Assembly (NCBI GenBank): GCA_963678705.1
Contig: OY783219.1
Location: forward strand, 2,604,001 to 2,668,000
Reading direction: 5' to 3'
DNA length: 64,000 bases
Source: Panorpa germanica
Taxonomy: Eukaryota > Arthropoda > Insecta > Mecoptera > Panorpidae
Shown: one piece after another, positions 33,906-47,544 of the stretch
How positions within the stretch are numbered: the stretch's first letter is position 1
Layout: each line of letters begins with the position of its first letter
The notes under the pieces: model-generated
Database searches by the model: none
Told to the model about the DNA's origin: nothing
The model's input: only the letters and a program-made list of their open reading frames with translations
Made by a program: the position numbers and the translations under genes

Positions 33906-34139
33906 CAAGGAACGCTACTGCGGATGGGAGGGGGGTACAGTGGTGACCAAATCCAAATCCAAAACCGCTAAAGTTTATTTTGTTTAAGTGTAATGTTGGT
34001 GACGTCACTCATTCCACTATACTATGAGTATTAACCCCCTTGTTCCTTCCCACTCTTCACCATCAACTCATTGTGGTTAGTGTGCTTCGTAGCCACTGTA
34101 CTGCAAACAAAAGCTCTCCCTGTCCATCTTGCGCTTAAT

Positions 34140-34250
34140 GTGCTCTATTGTCGTGTTGTCCGAAAATCATAGAAATTGTAAGATGCTGTATTGTATTAAA
34201 ACATATTAAAGTAAAAGCTTCCTCTCATTATGAAGTGTGTTAATGTGTAG
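34140..34250. repeat. MITE E, partial copy
   Basis: TGTATTGTATTAAAACATAT followed by TAAAGTAAAAGC and CTCTCATTATGAAGTGTGTT matches the right inverted end of the element at 43967-44192. The left end is not evident. Confidence 0.4.
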
Positions 34251-34544
34251 TAACTTTAATGCATCTGAATGAACACATAAGCTCCAGAAGCTTAAGTTGG
34301 TATGGCTTGTGATAAACACTATCTGTGATCCGCCATCAATATTGAGAAAGCTTTAGTCGCTCGTAGTCTGTTCCAAGGTGAGAGCAGGCTTAAAGACCCA
34401 TTGCTGATAAAGTGTGCTTATAAAATATTGACTCGTTAAAAGATATTTCATATTCTACTTTTAAGTTGCTAATTATTTTTACGTTAATTGCTTTAATATA
34501 TTATAAATATATTTAAGTAAGGAAGTAAAGAAATTAGAATGATC

Positions 34545-34800
34545 CCAAGATTACGACTATGAATCGAAGAAGGACTAATATTGGAGAGATGAGGCAGAAG
34601 AGAACTTGCGGGATATGTGGGGAGAAGGAAGAAAAACTAGAGAACATGAGGAGTTAAAAGCAAGGGTTGTCTGGAGCAACTGATGTTAAGGAAAAGAGAG
34701 TGATGAAGATGGATGACCAACGTAAAAAGGAGGACGATAGAAAAAGATAAGAAGAGCGGAGAGGAATATTAAAAGAGAAAGAAATATAAGCTTTGTTGAT
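34545..34800 (+). mobile_element. LINE 3'-end relic with cysteine knuckle
   Basis: The plus strand reads MRQKRTCGICGEKEEKLENM (34590-34649). The two cysteines and following acidic spacer match CRVCWREIEMLEHIKYSC of the copy at 48985-49038, with Asn in place of the knuckle His and an early stop. A purine-rich tail continues to about 34795. Confidence 0.5.
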
Positions 34801-35564
34801 GAAATAAAATATAAAATAAATGTAAATAGTTAATAAAATCTAAAAAGCAGATAAAATAAATAAATATATTTACATATATACTTACCTATTCTAATGTTAA
34901 CTAACGAAATTTTTTTAAATTTTGTCATTGTCATACCTACTAGTGTCTGTGTACAAAGTTAAGGTCGACAGATTACCACAGGAAAGTGCTTTTGATTGGA
35001 AATCGATTGGAAAGTGTTCACGAAAGCGTCCAAGTCCGTGATAAATAAAAGCTTACAAAAGAAATATGTGTACCTTACAAATTCATTGAAACTCTGGAAC
35101 CAATTTCACAAAACAGTGCAATATAAAACAAAAGCCATATTATGAGAAAATAAATATATGTATAAAAATAATTTATTTAGAAATGCATATAAAAAGCTCT
35201 TGAAATACCCGCATCCAAGGGAGAAACAAAAGCTTCGTGTAAACAGTAAGGGGTGAGGGTTGTGTGTGGTGATAACGATCAGCTGAAAGAATTATAACGA
35301 CTGTTTAGCAAAAACTAGTTATTTATACGTATATATATAACGGCTGGTTAACATGATTTTATCAAGTAGTTCGTTGTTTTGTTCAACGCAAATAATAACT
35401 TTTTGTGTTTGTTTTTTCTAATTGTACTTCTCTGGATATTGTTAAGGGGTATAGTGTGTGTAAATCAAATTCAAGTTTTGCAAATCAAATTCAATCTTTT
35501 ACGAAACAGTAACAATTGTTTTTTAGAGAGTTCTTTTCTCTGTATGTTTTAGAAAACATAGAGA

Positions 35565-35566
<2 letters not shown>

Positions 35567-35603
<37 letters not shown>
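35567..35603. repeat. (TA)n microsatellite
   Basis: An uninterrupted alternating AT run of about 37 bp. Confidence 0.9.
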
Positions 35604-35605
<2 letters not shown>

Positions 35606-35749
35606 ACATAAATAATCAATATGCCATTATTCATGTAAACATCGATATACAATATTAATATTTGGTATAATAATATTTCTTGACTTGGTATTCCTCCTTC
35701 GTCGCATAAATTTGTTGATCGTGTGATGTTAAGGCCCCCTTCCCCCTTA

Positions 35750-35790
35750 GCCGTAGCCCCTAGCTCGTAGCCCGTAGCTCGTAGCACAGT
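35750..35790. repeat. CGTAGC-type short tandem repeat
   Basis: Units of about 8 bp (CGTAGCCC, CTAGCTCG, TAGCCCGTAGCTCGTAGC) in tandem. The words GTAGC and GCTAC recur through to 36000. Confidence 0.55.
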
Positions 35791-36445
35791 AGTCTGGGTC
35801 CCATTAGTTGCTCGGTGGCTGACTGATCGTAGTCTTGCCAGTTTATTACTTGTAGATATAAAAATAGCTGCTACGTCTTATAGAATGGCGTAGCCTCGTA
35901 TCCTGGTAGTGCTAGCGTAGCACGGGAGTTACGCAAGCCACGTAGGTACCTCTACGTTTACAGCTACGTAACGTAGAACTTGAGCTTGAGCGTAGTCAGT
36001 CTTTATCATATACTTGTACAGTCAACTTAATATATAGAAGTTTATAAAAGAAAAACATGTACAAAAAAATATCAAAATATTCTATGCTAAATATACACAG
36101 TTTATCACGAGAGAAAATAAATTGCTACACTAAAATGGTAAAACGCTTTATGGCTGAAATAAATCATAAATATGTAATTACAATTTATTTAGTGTACTCG
36201 TGGTATACGCATAACGTTTCTCAAGGTGGGTCATTATTTGTACTCATTGCCATCAGTGTACTCTATTAATTTACACGCAATAGATTTTTCAAAAATTGTT
36301 TTAACTGCAAGGTGTTATTCGCTGATCATCGTCCTTTTATTGATAATTTTTGATGGAACACCTGCACCTTTCTTTTGATGTTCTATTTTTTTCGGATGGC
36401 TTCCAACACTCCATTTTACTTTTATTTCATTTCAAAAATGAATTT

Positions 36446-37090
36446 CTTAAGGGGCGAGATAAGGTATCAATTTTTGTATATCTATTTATTGAAATTAATG
36501 TACAATATATTAAGTTTATAGTGTGAAAATTTCAAATCGATTGGAGTAAAACTGTCGGAGATATAGAGTTTTAAGTCTTCACTTCTCTGGTCTGATTTCG
36601 TCTTTCTTTGAAACTTTTAAACGCGTTTTTCTCACACTTAGCTTTTTCAGAGTGGGTTCTCTCTCTCGCTCAAAATCTACTGCACTGATCCTTTTGAAAT
36701 TTTGCACACTCTTTCTTTACATAAATGCCGAGGTAACGCTGTCAAGTTTTTTAATAACAAAGTTTCTGATTTTTTTCATCGTATTTTGACTTCAAAGTGC
36801 TGTGAAAATTTGAAAAATCAATAAAAAAAAAACTTGACAAGGTTACCTGCAGATACTAATAAACTAATGAAATCATTTTGATTTTTCGATATCAGATAAT
36901 CCAGTGATGAGTTATGAGTGGCACCGCAAACTTTATTTTGTAATGTCTGCATAGATTCGTTGCCAATACCTCACTTCTTGAAATTTATTAATGAAAATTT
37001 CATAAAGTATTTTTCAAATGTCATTTTATCATGTAGTAATTATAGAAATATTTATATCTTAAATGTGTCGTCAAAAAACATTATCGAAAA
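36446..37090 (+). repeat. Unclassified ~650-bp interspersed repeat, copy A
   Basis: It shares long ordered blocks with 39752-40440 and 52088-52410: GGAGTAAAACTGTCGGAGAT, TTTCTCACACTTAGCTTTTT and GCCGAGGTAACGCTGTC. Copies A and B also share GATGAGTTATGAGTGGCACC (G/A variant in B) and ACATTATCGAAAATAT at the right end. No long frame or obvious terminal repeat is seen. It could be a non-autonomous DNA transposon or a fragment of a longer element. Confidence 0.6.
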
Positions 37091-38199
37091 TATTTTTTTT
37101 TTGTATCGATTTAAACAAGTAACAATCATCCAAAAACAAGGAATTTATACTAACAATGATCCTTTACATTTCAGGAGTCAGGACCCTAATCATGAACGTA
37201 TAAACGTATCCTGTAAGTCTAACATCCTGCATTAAATCCTTACCGTGTTCCTTGGCAATAACTAATGCTAATTCAACTCAGAAATTACAAGGATATTTCC
37301 TTATTGTATTTTATACGGATATTTAGTGGTAATTTCCGAGCAAGATGAAAAATTATGCTTCTGCTTTACGCGTTCGCTCATGTACGGACTTTTGTCTTCG
37401 TAATATACAGTCCTTTTAAAGCCACTATTACACTGAAGAAATAAGTAATAGAGAATATTTTTCCCGTTCCACAACCATTGTTTCAATTGTGCCACCAAAA
37501 ATTTATTAATGAGCACTCGTAGCTGATTTATTCAACACACTATATATTTCAAAATAATAGATATACAAATTAATGATCTATTTATAATCAAAGCTTGAAC
37601 ATTTCTCTAACTTTTAACGTTTATGTGGTTTAAATAGCTCAATCGTGTGTATTTTTATATTTGAAAACATGGAGTACTAGTACAAAGTTACAAATCGATT
37701 GCTATTGTAGTACACTGTTACCATCTATATCTAACTGTATAACCACGAAGTAATGATTCACCTTCTGATTCTAGTTCAAATGTCACTAAAGTGTAGATGA
37801 TTTGTGTTTCATTGTAATTCTGTCTTTTAAACTAAATATACGAATATAGAAGTCTTTATATCAGACTGCTACGTCCCTGTTCTTGTATTCTGTTTATGGA
37901 AAATTGTTCTATGAAGGGTGAAGCAAAATATAAAAGAAACATGAAGTAGATAGAGATAGAGATATATAAAAACGTTAAAGTATGAAAGGGACAATATTAT
38001 AAGGCTTATGTCACACGTAAATCAAAACTTGTCATTATATATGTTTATTTTGTGTACCTTTGTTTATATCACCTTCTTGTAAAATATATATGATACTGTA
38101 AACTCAAGATATATGGTGGTTGGTAACTTGAGAACGACTTAGAAGTTAACATTAATAAACAATGTATTAACACACGTAATTCGATTATTCCAGTTTTAA

Positions 38200-38368
38200 A
38201 AATGACAAAAGTAGTGTCACTAAAACCACTGTAACTTTTAAGCTAATGGTGTGAAAGTCATGAAATTTTGATATATATCGTCTAAAGGTTGGTACTATCT
38301 GAAACTCACATAGTGACCTAACCTATATGTCACCCTACGAAGTTATTGAGTGTTGTGTTATTGGTAAT
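38200..38368 (-). mobile_element. Mariner-derived short element, copy 3
   Basis: In reverse complement it begins ATAACACAACACTCAATAAC, continues through TCGTAGGGTGACATATAGGT and AGATAGTACCAACCTTTAGA, and then matches the 5' untranslated words of the other copies. It preserves the inverted end well but has no transposase codons. Confidence 0.55.
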
Positions 38369-38876
38369 ACAGAGTTTCCACCAAAAGTCTCGCTGTGACA
38401 GTGTGTATATATATATATACAGGACGGCTCAAGTACCAATAAGTCGAGTATGGCTAAAATAACGATACAATAAAAAGTCATTCGTTGTGAAAACAGTGTT
38501 CAACTAACCGTAGTGCTAAGGGATGAAATAAGGGTAATGCTAAAGGGAATAAGGGTGAGAGAAATGAAAAGAGGGGTGATGAATGGGTCTGTTCAACGGA
38601 TATGAAAAATGTTGAAAATATAAAACGAACATGTATTGGAATTTTAAAGTACACATTAATTATAATGTGGAAAATCATGGGCTGATGTTTTAAGAGAAGA
38701 TATTTTTATTGATAGATAGTAGATGTTAAAGGACCCATATACACACGAATATGTTGGACTTAGGTACAAAACGAACATGCTTGCGATTAAGAAGCAAAAA
38801 ATATTTTTTTATATTAGCGATTATTTACTAGCTCTTCCGTCAATTTGCCATTAAAAATTTACACTTCCTTAAATGT

Positions 38877-38990
<114 letters not shown>

Positions 38991-39751
38991 GGAATAGTGG
39001 CATATCTGTCACTATGAAATTAATGACGGTAAACTACCACAATTTCAAAGAGGCACGTCTCATGAAGCAGCAGCTGACCTGACCGTCGTAGGAGAAGGTT
39101 CAGCTGTGCAGGCATGACTAGTTTTGATTGGGAAAGGTCTCCTAGTTACATGGGATCCTTAGAGACCCTCTAGTATCCCTTTATCATCTCCCTTTCCCAC
39201 CCTCTGTCCATTCTAACCTTAGTTATTCATATTATTTGCAGTTTTCCACATCAAGCACATTGCTGTCATAGTAACCCATCTGTGTTACTCTGAATTATAT
39301 TTATTAAAAAAAAAAAAAAAGATACGTTAACAAGATGGTAGTAGTAGCAGTAGCAGGAGCACCAACACCAGAGCGCCAATCAATTTTATAGAAAAATAAA
39401 TTTCATCCGACAACTAGTGATACAAAAATAGACTAACAAGTTGTGATCGATTCTGACGGAAAATTTATATTTTTATAAGTTTGAAAATATAATATGTATT
39501 GAATTGTGAAACGAAATGAGGTTTTCCGAGATAGATGAGGCGTCTGGATAAAGAACATTCAACACAGGGTTGAACTATTGGTTAGATATATAAATAAATC
39601 CCAATAAACATTTTACCCGAGATGCAATAGGCCCCGATGAATAATATCGCCGACAGGGTCCTAATCGAGTAATTATATCACTACTGATTCAAGCAGGTGC
39701 TGTAAACAATCGGGTTGGCCGATCTTGTTCCTATTTGGCACAGTGTTAAAG

Positions 39752-40440
39752 AAGAGTACGGGTTCAACTTTTTTTTTCATTTTATTTATTTATTTATATT
39801 AATGTACAACATATTAAGTATATTGTGTGAAAATTTGAAGTCGATTGGAGTAAAACTATCGGAGATACAGAGTTTTAAATCTTCACCTCTCTGGTATGGT
39901 TTCGTCTTTCTTTGAAACTTTTGAACGCGTTTTTCTCACACTTAGCTTTTTCAGTGTGGGTGCCCTCTCTAGCTCAAAATCTACTGCACCGATTCTTTTG
40001 AAAATTTGCACACTCTCTCTTGACATAAATGTCGAGGTAACGTTCTCGAGCTTTTTTTTTAATTTTAACGTATTTTAAAATAATAAAGTTTCTGATTTCT
40101 TTCATGAAAAATCGGTATTTTGACTTCTAAGTGCTGTAAAAAATTGAAAATTCAATAAAAAAAAAGAAGCTAGATAGTGTTACATGCAGAAACTTATCAA
40201 CTAATGAAATCATTTTGGTTTTTGATTTCAGAAAATCCAGTGACGAGTTATGAGTGGCACCGCAATGAGACTTGTTTTCGTAACGTCTGCGAATATTCGC
40301 TGTCATTGCCTCATTTCTTAACATTTATTTATTAAAACTTCACAAAGTATTCTTTAAATGTCATTTCATCATGCAGTAATTATAGAAATAATTATATACT
40401 AACTGTGTCGTCAAAAACATTATCGAAAATATACTTTTCT
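39752..40440 (+). repeat. Unclassified ~650-bp interspersed repeat, copy B
   Basis: This is the longest copy. It aligns end to end with 36446-37090 at roughly 80-85% by eye. Its 5' end differs (CGGGTTCAACTTTT), whereas copies A and C start with a TTAAGGGG-like word. Inner strings such as AAATTTGAAGTCGATTGGAG are shared with copies A and C. Confidence 0.6.
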
Positions 40441-40704
40441 TTATCGTTTTGACCTAACATCATATTTTGTTGTCAAATTCTAGTTAACCATAGTATGTTG
40501 ACTAAAACCAGTTCGCCTCTGACGACGCAAACATCTTCTATGGCGTCGGAACAGACGTCCACGAAGTAAACAGCTCGAGCAACAGTTTGAAGTATTTTTT
40601 TATTTTTCTGTCAATATTTTTGTTATGTATAAATTTAATATTGACTCCCTCTATCTAATAACATGTTGAAACTTGATAACGTCACCTTAGTTGATTTGGT
40701 AGAT

Positions 40705-40779
40705 GGTAGATATAAAGTGATAATAAGTTCGAATGAGCTTTATACCTGGTATAAATTGTATAACAGGTTTATTTGAAAG
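40705..40779. repeat. Palindromic MITE, partial copy 3
   Basis: The right half only: GCTTTATACCTGGTATAAAT and the end ATAACAGGTTTATTTGAAAG match 15412-15461. The left inverted repeat is lost or too diverged to see. Confidence 0.55.
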
Positions 40780-42439
40780 ACGGTAGGTATTTTAAAGATC
40801 TGTCTTCTTCGTCTTCCCTTACAAAACGAAACAACCCCACATAACGCGCGTTCCGAATGCGTACATTACTTAGTTTTATCAGCTATCATCTGCTAGGCAA
40901 CGTTAATCATAATAATGTACTAACTTTAGAAGAAGTTGCCGTTTGTTGAAGTTCTACACCAGCGCCAACGCCACACCGTGCGGTTAGGAATAGAAATTAG
41001 AAAATTACTGATTAAGTACACAACGTGCTGGTAGGAAGTTGGCGTTCAAGAAAATGCAGTAATTGCAAACCTTTTTCTATTCTTAAATGATACACTTCTA
41101 GAAACTAGCGTGAAACGTATGCCTTTAGTTGCCAAGCTCTGGATTACTTTGCACACAGCTCTATAACTCTTCAAATATAACAGCGGTTTACCAAAGAAGA
41201 GCTAGGAAGTGCGTTACGAAATCTGCTGTAATTAGGAACTATGTTTTTAATTATATTTTGTTTAGTTTGAGCTACACCAATTAGAATAATATATGAGTAT
41301 AACTCGGTAATTATGCAAAACTTCAACTTGAAACGTATGAAACTTCACACTGTTCCTGAAATCGTTTGCATTAGTACAGTGAACGAATAAGATATCCAAT
41401 AAATATCTAAGATAAAACAAATCATTACAAACATTACGAACATTATAATATAGAGATGTTTTAAATTGCACAACTAGTATGAAAAAACTAGTTGAAAACT
41501 TAAGACATCTGTTTCAACAAAACTCGGGGTATTCACCGAGTTGTACATAAAATATTAATGACGTCACAGTGTTTGTGCTGGTAGGGGAGGAGAAGGGGAG
41601 TTAGGGAAGGTTAGTGGGGAGTCAGGAAGTGAGGAGTGAACCCCCTCTTCCACCTAGCTGAGGCAACAGATGCATTTTATTGACTGGAGCTATATATTAC
41701 AGCGATATACACCCAATCACCGTTATAAAGAATTTATTTAATTAATCTTTAACTGTTTGTAAATGGATTTAATGTCGCTAGCGTCGCCTTAATGACTTAC
41801 GGAAAAAATCAATATATATATTTTATAAAGGACAGTCTACACTACTTCATATTAAAATTTCAACCCTCTAACCCTTACCTGTCAACCGCAATTGAATTTC
41901 AAAGCAATGGGTTTCTTTTCAACTGTAAGCAGTGTGCACTCAATGGATTGAGTTCTCACTTCAAAAGTTTTATGGAATCGGCCCCTTCAGCTGCTTATTA
42001 TTTGTGATAAACAGTTCTCAAGATAAATAAGGAAAACGGATTACAACCTTGTTTTCACGTTAGCGTGAGATTTGGGACAACCTGGTCCCATAACCTAAAA
42101 ATTAAAAGTAAAATTCAAGTATGACTTTTTTACATGATGAAATAAACAAATTTTTACTTACCTAAATGAACAGTTGTCCTCGTTTCAGCAAATATATAAG
42201 TATATATATTGTTTATTATTACAGTTTGTTTAAGTAATGTACAAATCTTGATTATATCAAATAAAAACCGCCATTAAAATGATTCATATCATACTTTTAT
42301 GTAAAATAATCTCATATATTCAGATTCATATGAAATTGCATATGTAGTCGTCCTTAAAAAGGACCTGGTGCAGGATAATGCAAATATAAAACAACACTTT
42401 ACCAGGATATACAGACGCGAATACAGGGTCGGATTTATA

Positions 42440-43190
42440 AATGTTAAATGTCGACCAGAATCGTACAAGATTTTGAAACGAGAAAATTGAAACGAATCGT
42501 ATTAGAATCGTATAAAATTCGTATGAGATTTGACACAGAGGAACCAGAGAGAAGGAGAGAAGAAGGTACAAGTGTGGAAGAGGAGCTAAGGATCAAAGAC
42601 AAGAAGATACAACAACAGGAAAGAATGGAAAAAATACACAATAACAAATACAATGAAAGATACAAGAGGATTTGGGAGAGAGACAGATACCGGAATACTT
42701 ATGAGAAAAAGACACAAGATTTAGATTGGGAAAAGAAGAGAATGGCAGCAGATACAGTGAAAATAGAGACACATTAAGTATTCATTTGAGAAAAGAGTAA
42801 AAAGTGAAAGAGGATTGTGCAGCTATTAAAAAGAGGCAGTGAAGGGAAGCGGTTCATGGCGGAGATAGAAAGAAGGAGCGAGGAAAGAGAAGGAATGGTA
42901 GAGTAGGAACAGGTAAACGTCAGTTCACAAAATAGAGGATTTGTGGAGAAGAGACAAGGAAGACAAGAGGTGAATAGCAAAGAGAGAGCCAAGATAGAAA
43001 ATAGTAAAGGAAGTGGAAATAATAAAAGAAGAGAGCAAAGAAGAAATAGTAAAGGGAGAGAAACAATGAGGAGTAGGGAGCAAGAAAATATAGGAACAAG
43101 AGTATAAAAATCAAACATTGCTGTTGGAATTATTAAAAATGAGATGTAATTACGTGATTTAATATTGAAGAATGTAAAGTCTAACAACAC
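42440..43190 (+). mobile_element. LINE 3' end, good copy with C-terminal frame
   Basis: A 109-codon open stretch (42448-42777) reads EEGTSVEEELRIKDKKIQQQ, then ERMEKIHNNKYNERYKRIWE, homologous to the copy at 48680. The DNA that should carry the cysteine knuckle is deleted here: the text jumps to ACATTAAGTATTCATTTGAG (42772-42791), which continues collinearly with 49022 onward. A further purine-rich block and a 3' tail (AATGTAAAGTCTAAC) follow. It is dead on arrival, 5'-truncated, and of the jockey/CR1-like type. Confidence 0.65.
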
Positions 43191-43387
43191 ACACATTAAA
43201 TTATTAAAATTCTAAAAAGCGTCTAAAATCAATCTCGGATTTATCGTAAGAAATGTGGGAGAGTAATAATTATGAGATTCCTCTGAAAATAAACTTATAT
43301 AAATTAATGTAAATTTCTTTTTAGTTAGATTTTAATACTAATCTACATTATCAACATCTCAAGTACGTCCCTGTTGAAGCTTCAGTT

Positions 43388-43465
43388 TAGTGGTTATGCG
43401 GTTTTCCCGTTCCTGTGGGATCCTTCTCCGACGAGTGTGGCTCTAATCCTGGAATTATTCTTAAA
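43388..43465 (+). mobile_element. tRNA-like SINE head (weak)
   Basis: AGTTTAGTGGTTATGCGG resembles an A box (TAGTGGTTA) and GTGTGGCTCTAATCCTGG a decayed B box, about 50 bp apart. No complete tRNA fold is possible. Confidence 0.3.
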
Positions 43466-43966
43466 ATCTCATCCAAAGTTTGACACATAAATCACAGACC
43501 ATTGTACCACCCTTACAAAGCGAGTTACCACCCTTAAAAAGAGAAAAACATAAAAGCTTGCTCGACGTCATCGTCAGTCTAGTTCTGGTGCTGCTGCTAT
43601 TGCTGTGAATGCGGTTTCGTTTTGTCTGGTTATGTTGGTAGCTCTATTTCATCAAAGCTAATGAAAAAATAACATAAAATGTGTTTTTTTGAACAGATTA
43701 TGGCTTTTGTAAGGTTAAAAGTTTTTACCATTGTCGTTAAAGGTCAATGTATGGGTTCAATATTGCGGAAATGGTCAGTGCATCCGTTGAGAGAACAAAT
43801 ATTTAAAAATTAAAAAAAATTGATAAATATTTAATCCTTCCTGCTATTTATTTCCAGGATTAGATTTTTACACCGTTGTGAGACAACGCGTGTAAATTTT
43901 ATTCAATGTTTCTAACATAATTGATTTCCTACTTTTTCAGTAGCGTGTTGGTATTGCCTCGCATAA

Positions 43967-44192
43967 ACACACTTAATCATTAGATCAAATTTCTATTTTA
44001 ATGTTTATCAATACAACACCTTAACGAACAAGTCTGTGGTTTAGAAGTTCTCTTTATGCTTACTATATCATGGACAGCGGATCGTTGAGAGGGCAAAACA
44101 GGATATATAAAATATACTTTTCTATTTTCAATACAGTGGTGTATTGATAAACATTAAAGTAGAAACTTTTTCTCATGTTAAACTGTGCTAAT
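43967..44192. repeat. MITE E, complete copy with ~50-bp inverted ends
   Basis: The left end ATTTTAATGTTTATCAATAC and the right end GTATTGATAAACATTAAAGT are complementary, and the match extends outward through CACACTTAATCATTAG... / ...CATGTTAAACTGTGCT for about 50 bp. The internal sequence is about 115 bp with no frame. Partial relatives lie at 34140-34250 and 25159-25205. Confidence 0.55.
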
Positions 44193-45817
44193 GTGAAACA
44201 ACTGGAAAACACTCTCACCCTTCACCCCTTTTGATACGCCCCATTAGTTTTCTTATAGAAATTAGACAACAAGCTATTACTTAAACAGTATTAACTATTA
44301 CTTCTAACTTATTTAGAAGTAAACTGAAATCCCATAATTCAATTGACACTTAAAATAATCTCCATCATCCATAAATCAATAGTAATCTACTTAAGAGATC
44401 TTGATTTACGATGATACAATGATATTAATTACGCGGTATAATTAGAAATGACGATAACTCAAACTACTTATGAGATTGACAAGTAACTGAATTGACATTT
44501 GCCTCTTGCAAACGCTTGTAAACGTTTCGTCGTATCCTTGTAAAACTAGGCTTAATAGAACTACATGAAGTTAGACTTAGATGAATGCTTGCGCCTGCCT
44601 GTCTACAGTTGGCAACACATCCAACAGAAGCTAGTACAAAGATAAATCAGTGATCGAATTCTCAGATCGTAGCGCACGAAAGGCGATAGAAGGCGTCAAA
44701 CGATGAACTGATATATAAATTAATTATAACAGCTTATATAGTTAATTAAAATAGAGAATCCAAGGAAGAACATTGATGGATTTGATGACAGAGCTGAAAC
44801 AGGTTACTAACTTTTAAAACAAACAAAATATTAAAAATAAATAAAAATTGGACTTACCTTTTTTGTGACCTATTTACAGTCGCCCCTGTATATATAAAAA
44901 TTAACGTTCTTCTTCATAATCTAAAACAAGATAATTATGCCATTAAAAAAAAATTTCAAAGTTTATATCGAGACTAACCAATATCGGTATGAATTTAACT
45001 TTCGAGTGCAGATGAATTTGTCAGTGCTGCCATCTTTTATCGAAAGAAACAACTTAATTTTTAATTTTTTTTAAAGGTAGTTTTATATTTTTAACACGGC
45101 TTGTCAAGAGTTACTCCTCTCTTAGGAGTAGACTTCTGTATAATACGGTTAATTTGAAATCGTGTTCTATGAATATTTTAAATACATGTATATCATTTTG
45201 ACATGTTCATAGTTCCAAAAACGATTAACAATTAATTTGCACTTAACTTTACATCTCGCTTTCATCTGACTTTCACTTTATTATTGAACAAGCCATCCAA
45301 ACAATCCCCTCTCCACTCACCCATATCCAACATGTTAGAGTGAAAGAGAAAGCTATATACTGTGAACAAAGCAACGAATTATACTCTTAGAATATATGTG
45401 TTTGAATAATCATCATTAATAATTACGCAGAATCTGAAATAAATTAAAATTTTGAAACTCTATATATACACTCGTTCTCTCACGTATCTAATTCAGTGTT
45501 ATATTTCCGTATTCAGAGAATTTTCCGCTTTCCTTATAATCATTTTCTCATTTTCCTTTACGTTATGTTCTTATAAATTTGATATCAGATTTTCTTTAAT
45601 GTTAATGAAATGGAATTATTCAATATTTTACAATTGTTTGTTTAATAAAGAGAGTAAAAGCGAGAGCGAGGAGATTTTGTACATTTGTCATGTTGCCTTT
45701 GAAGATATGTGATAAGACGTAAAATTTCTTTATCATTTAAGATTATTAAATTATAAATATTTAAGATGTATGCGTCTTATATCGCGGGGAACTTGAATAC
45801 GTTTTCTAAATGAATAT

Positions 45818-45905
45818 TAAACTATATGTATATACATATCATATACAATAATGTATGTACATATAATATATAATAATGTATATACATATAATAAAATAAT
45901 AGTAA
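45818..45905. repeat. AT-rich short tandem repeat
   Basis: Near-repeats of a unit of about 22-36 bp built on TATATGTATATACATAT and AATAATGTATGTACATAT. It is partly palindromic. Confidence 0.6.
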
Positions 45906-47544
45906 TATAATAAAATTGCACTGTCTCACTAATTTTTCTTTAATGTATACAGAAACGTATAAAATCAATCTGTGAACGTTTACCTTAATTCTTACACTAT
46001 TCAAGTCTGCGACGCATTTAAACGCAAATTACAACAACCAACATTCATTGTCCTAGTTTTGTTTAAGCGCACGCAGCCTGTAATATATGGGACTCACAGC
46101 TGCGACCCTTGAAATAATAAAGTCATATGTAACCACAATGGTCTGGGGTAGCATTGTAAGAGAAACGGAATGAGAGGGGGGATCAATGACGTCAGAACAA
46201 GCCACTTAGTAATCACGACTTGTAAATGCGTTTCGTTATCTTTTCACACAAATAACTAGTTTCAGAATACGAGTATAATACACACGATTTAAATATTATA
46301 AATGTTACAAGATATAAAGTAAGAAAAGTCCAGCGGCGTAGTTAGATTGGGATGACAAAAGTTATTTCTACATATAAATTGAAATAAATTTTTTCACAGT
46401 AGTGTAGGTGCATTGGTTTGTAGATGCTTTTACACTTGCTTAGCCCAAATATCGTGCACCGTTTATCATTCCGTGAGGAAACACATATAGTGTGCGCGTG
46501 CGATACGTCAGTGATTTGATGAATGACTATAAAATAATACAGTTATTGTTTTCACTGTGTCTATATGATTTATATACATGGCAGTAATATTGAAAGAATA
46601 ATCGCGCACGCTTCAGGAAAGGGAAATTTCTTACTTTGTTTTTTTTTCTGTTGTCTGTTGCATGGTTGGCAGCAGTGATTCCATCACGTCAATGTTACAT
46701 CATTCACATGGTGGTTGGGTTATGGGATATGTACACTGCATATCACGTGGTTCAATTCGGTTCAGTTGGTTGCATTGCATTGCGGCGCGATATACTGTGG
46801 TTCCGCCGGACGTGACAAATGCGCGGGCTTTACAAACCCGTACATGCGGTAGAATGGTATATTTACTTTCTTTTACGCTTTATGAATGTATTTGTATTAT
46901 ATATATTTGAATTCTGTTTTGATGTTAGATTGCTAAGATTTTACGCTCGTTATTTGGACGTTATGCTGCAACTGTAATCACAGATCATGTTGCCAGTGAT
47001 CTCCAACTATGTTAATCACTCTCATAAAGGTTCAAGCATGTTTGTCGAGTCAGTGACCAATCCAGTGAGTACGGGGTCATTTAAATATTTCATTATACGA
47101 ATAAGTAATGAGTTGTATGTAATGGAACTTCCCCATCCCACTTCTGTGTGTGTAAAGTTATTGATGTATATATTATACCTGTATACATCCCCATCCGTGC
47201 GTTGTAATCTCAGTAGCATTTCCCTTTTCTTTCTGATGATGCATTATTTTAAAACCTATGCCTTTTCTTTCCTGACCACAAAGAATCCTCTACGGCCACT
47301 GAAATCTGCCAAGAGGAAGACGGATCAGAAGAATCAATCATTATTCCTTCTATAAAATTACACGCTTTCTTTTCGAGGCAACATTTTTAACGGTTTATTT
47401 CAATAGACCCTTTCAATGCGTAAAATTGACTCTCTACTGTGTTCTCGGTTTAGATGGGCGACGAGAAAGGGTGAAGGGTGATTTTAAATGGTGGAAGGGG
47501 TATATGTGGGTTGCGTTTATTCTCCCGGTCTTCATGGATGGTGA

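Noticed and set aside
42774-43196. 140-codon minus-strand frame with apparent membrane segments
   Set aside because: Same cause: the antisense of the LINE copy at 42440-43190.
46987-47355. 122-codon plus-strand frame
   Set aside because: No domain, unusual composition or supporting context. Length alone is not enough.
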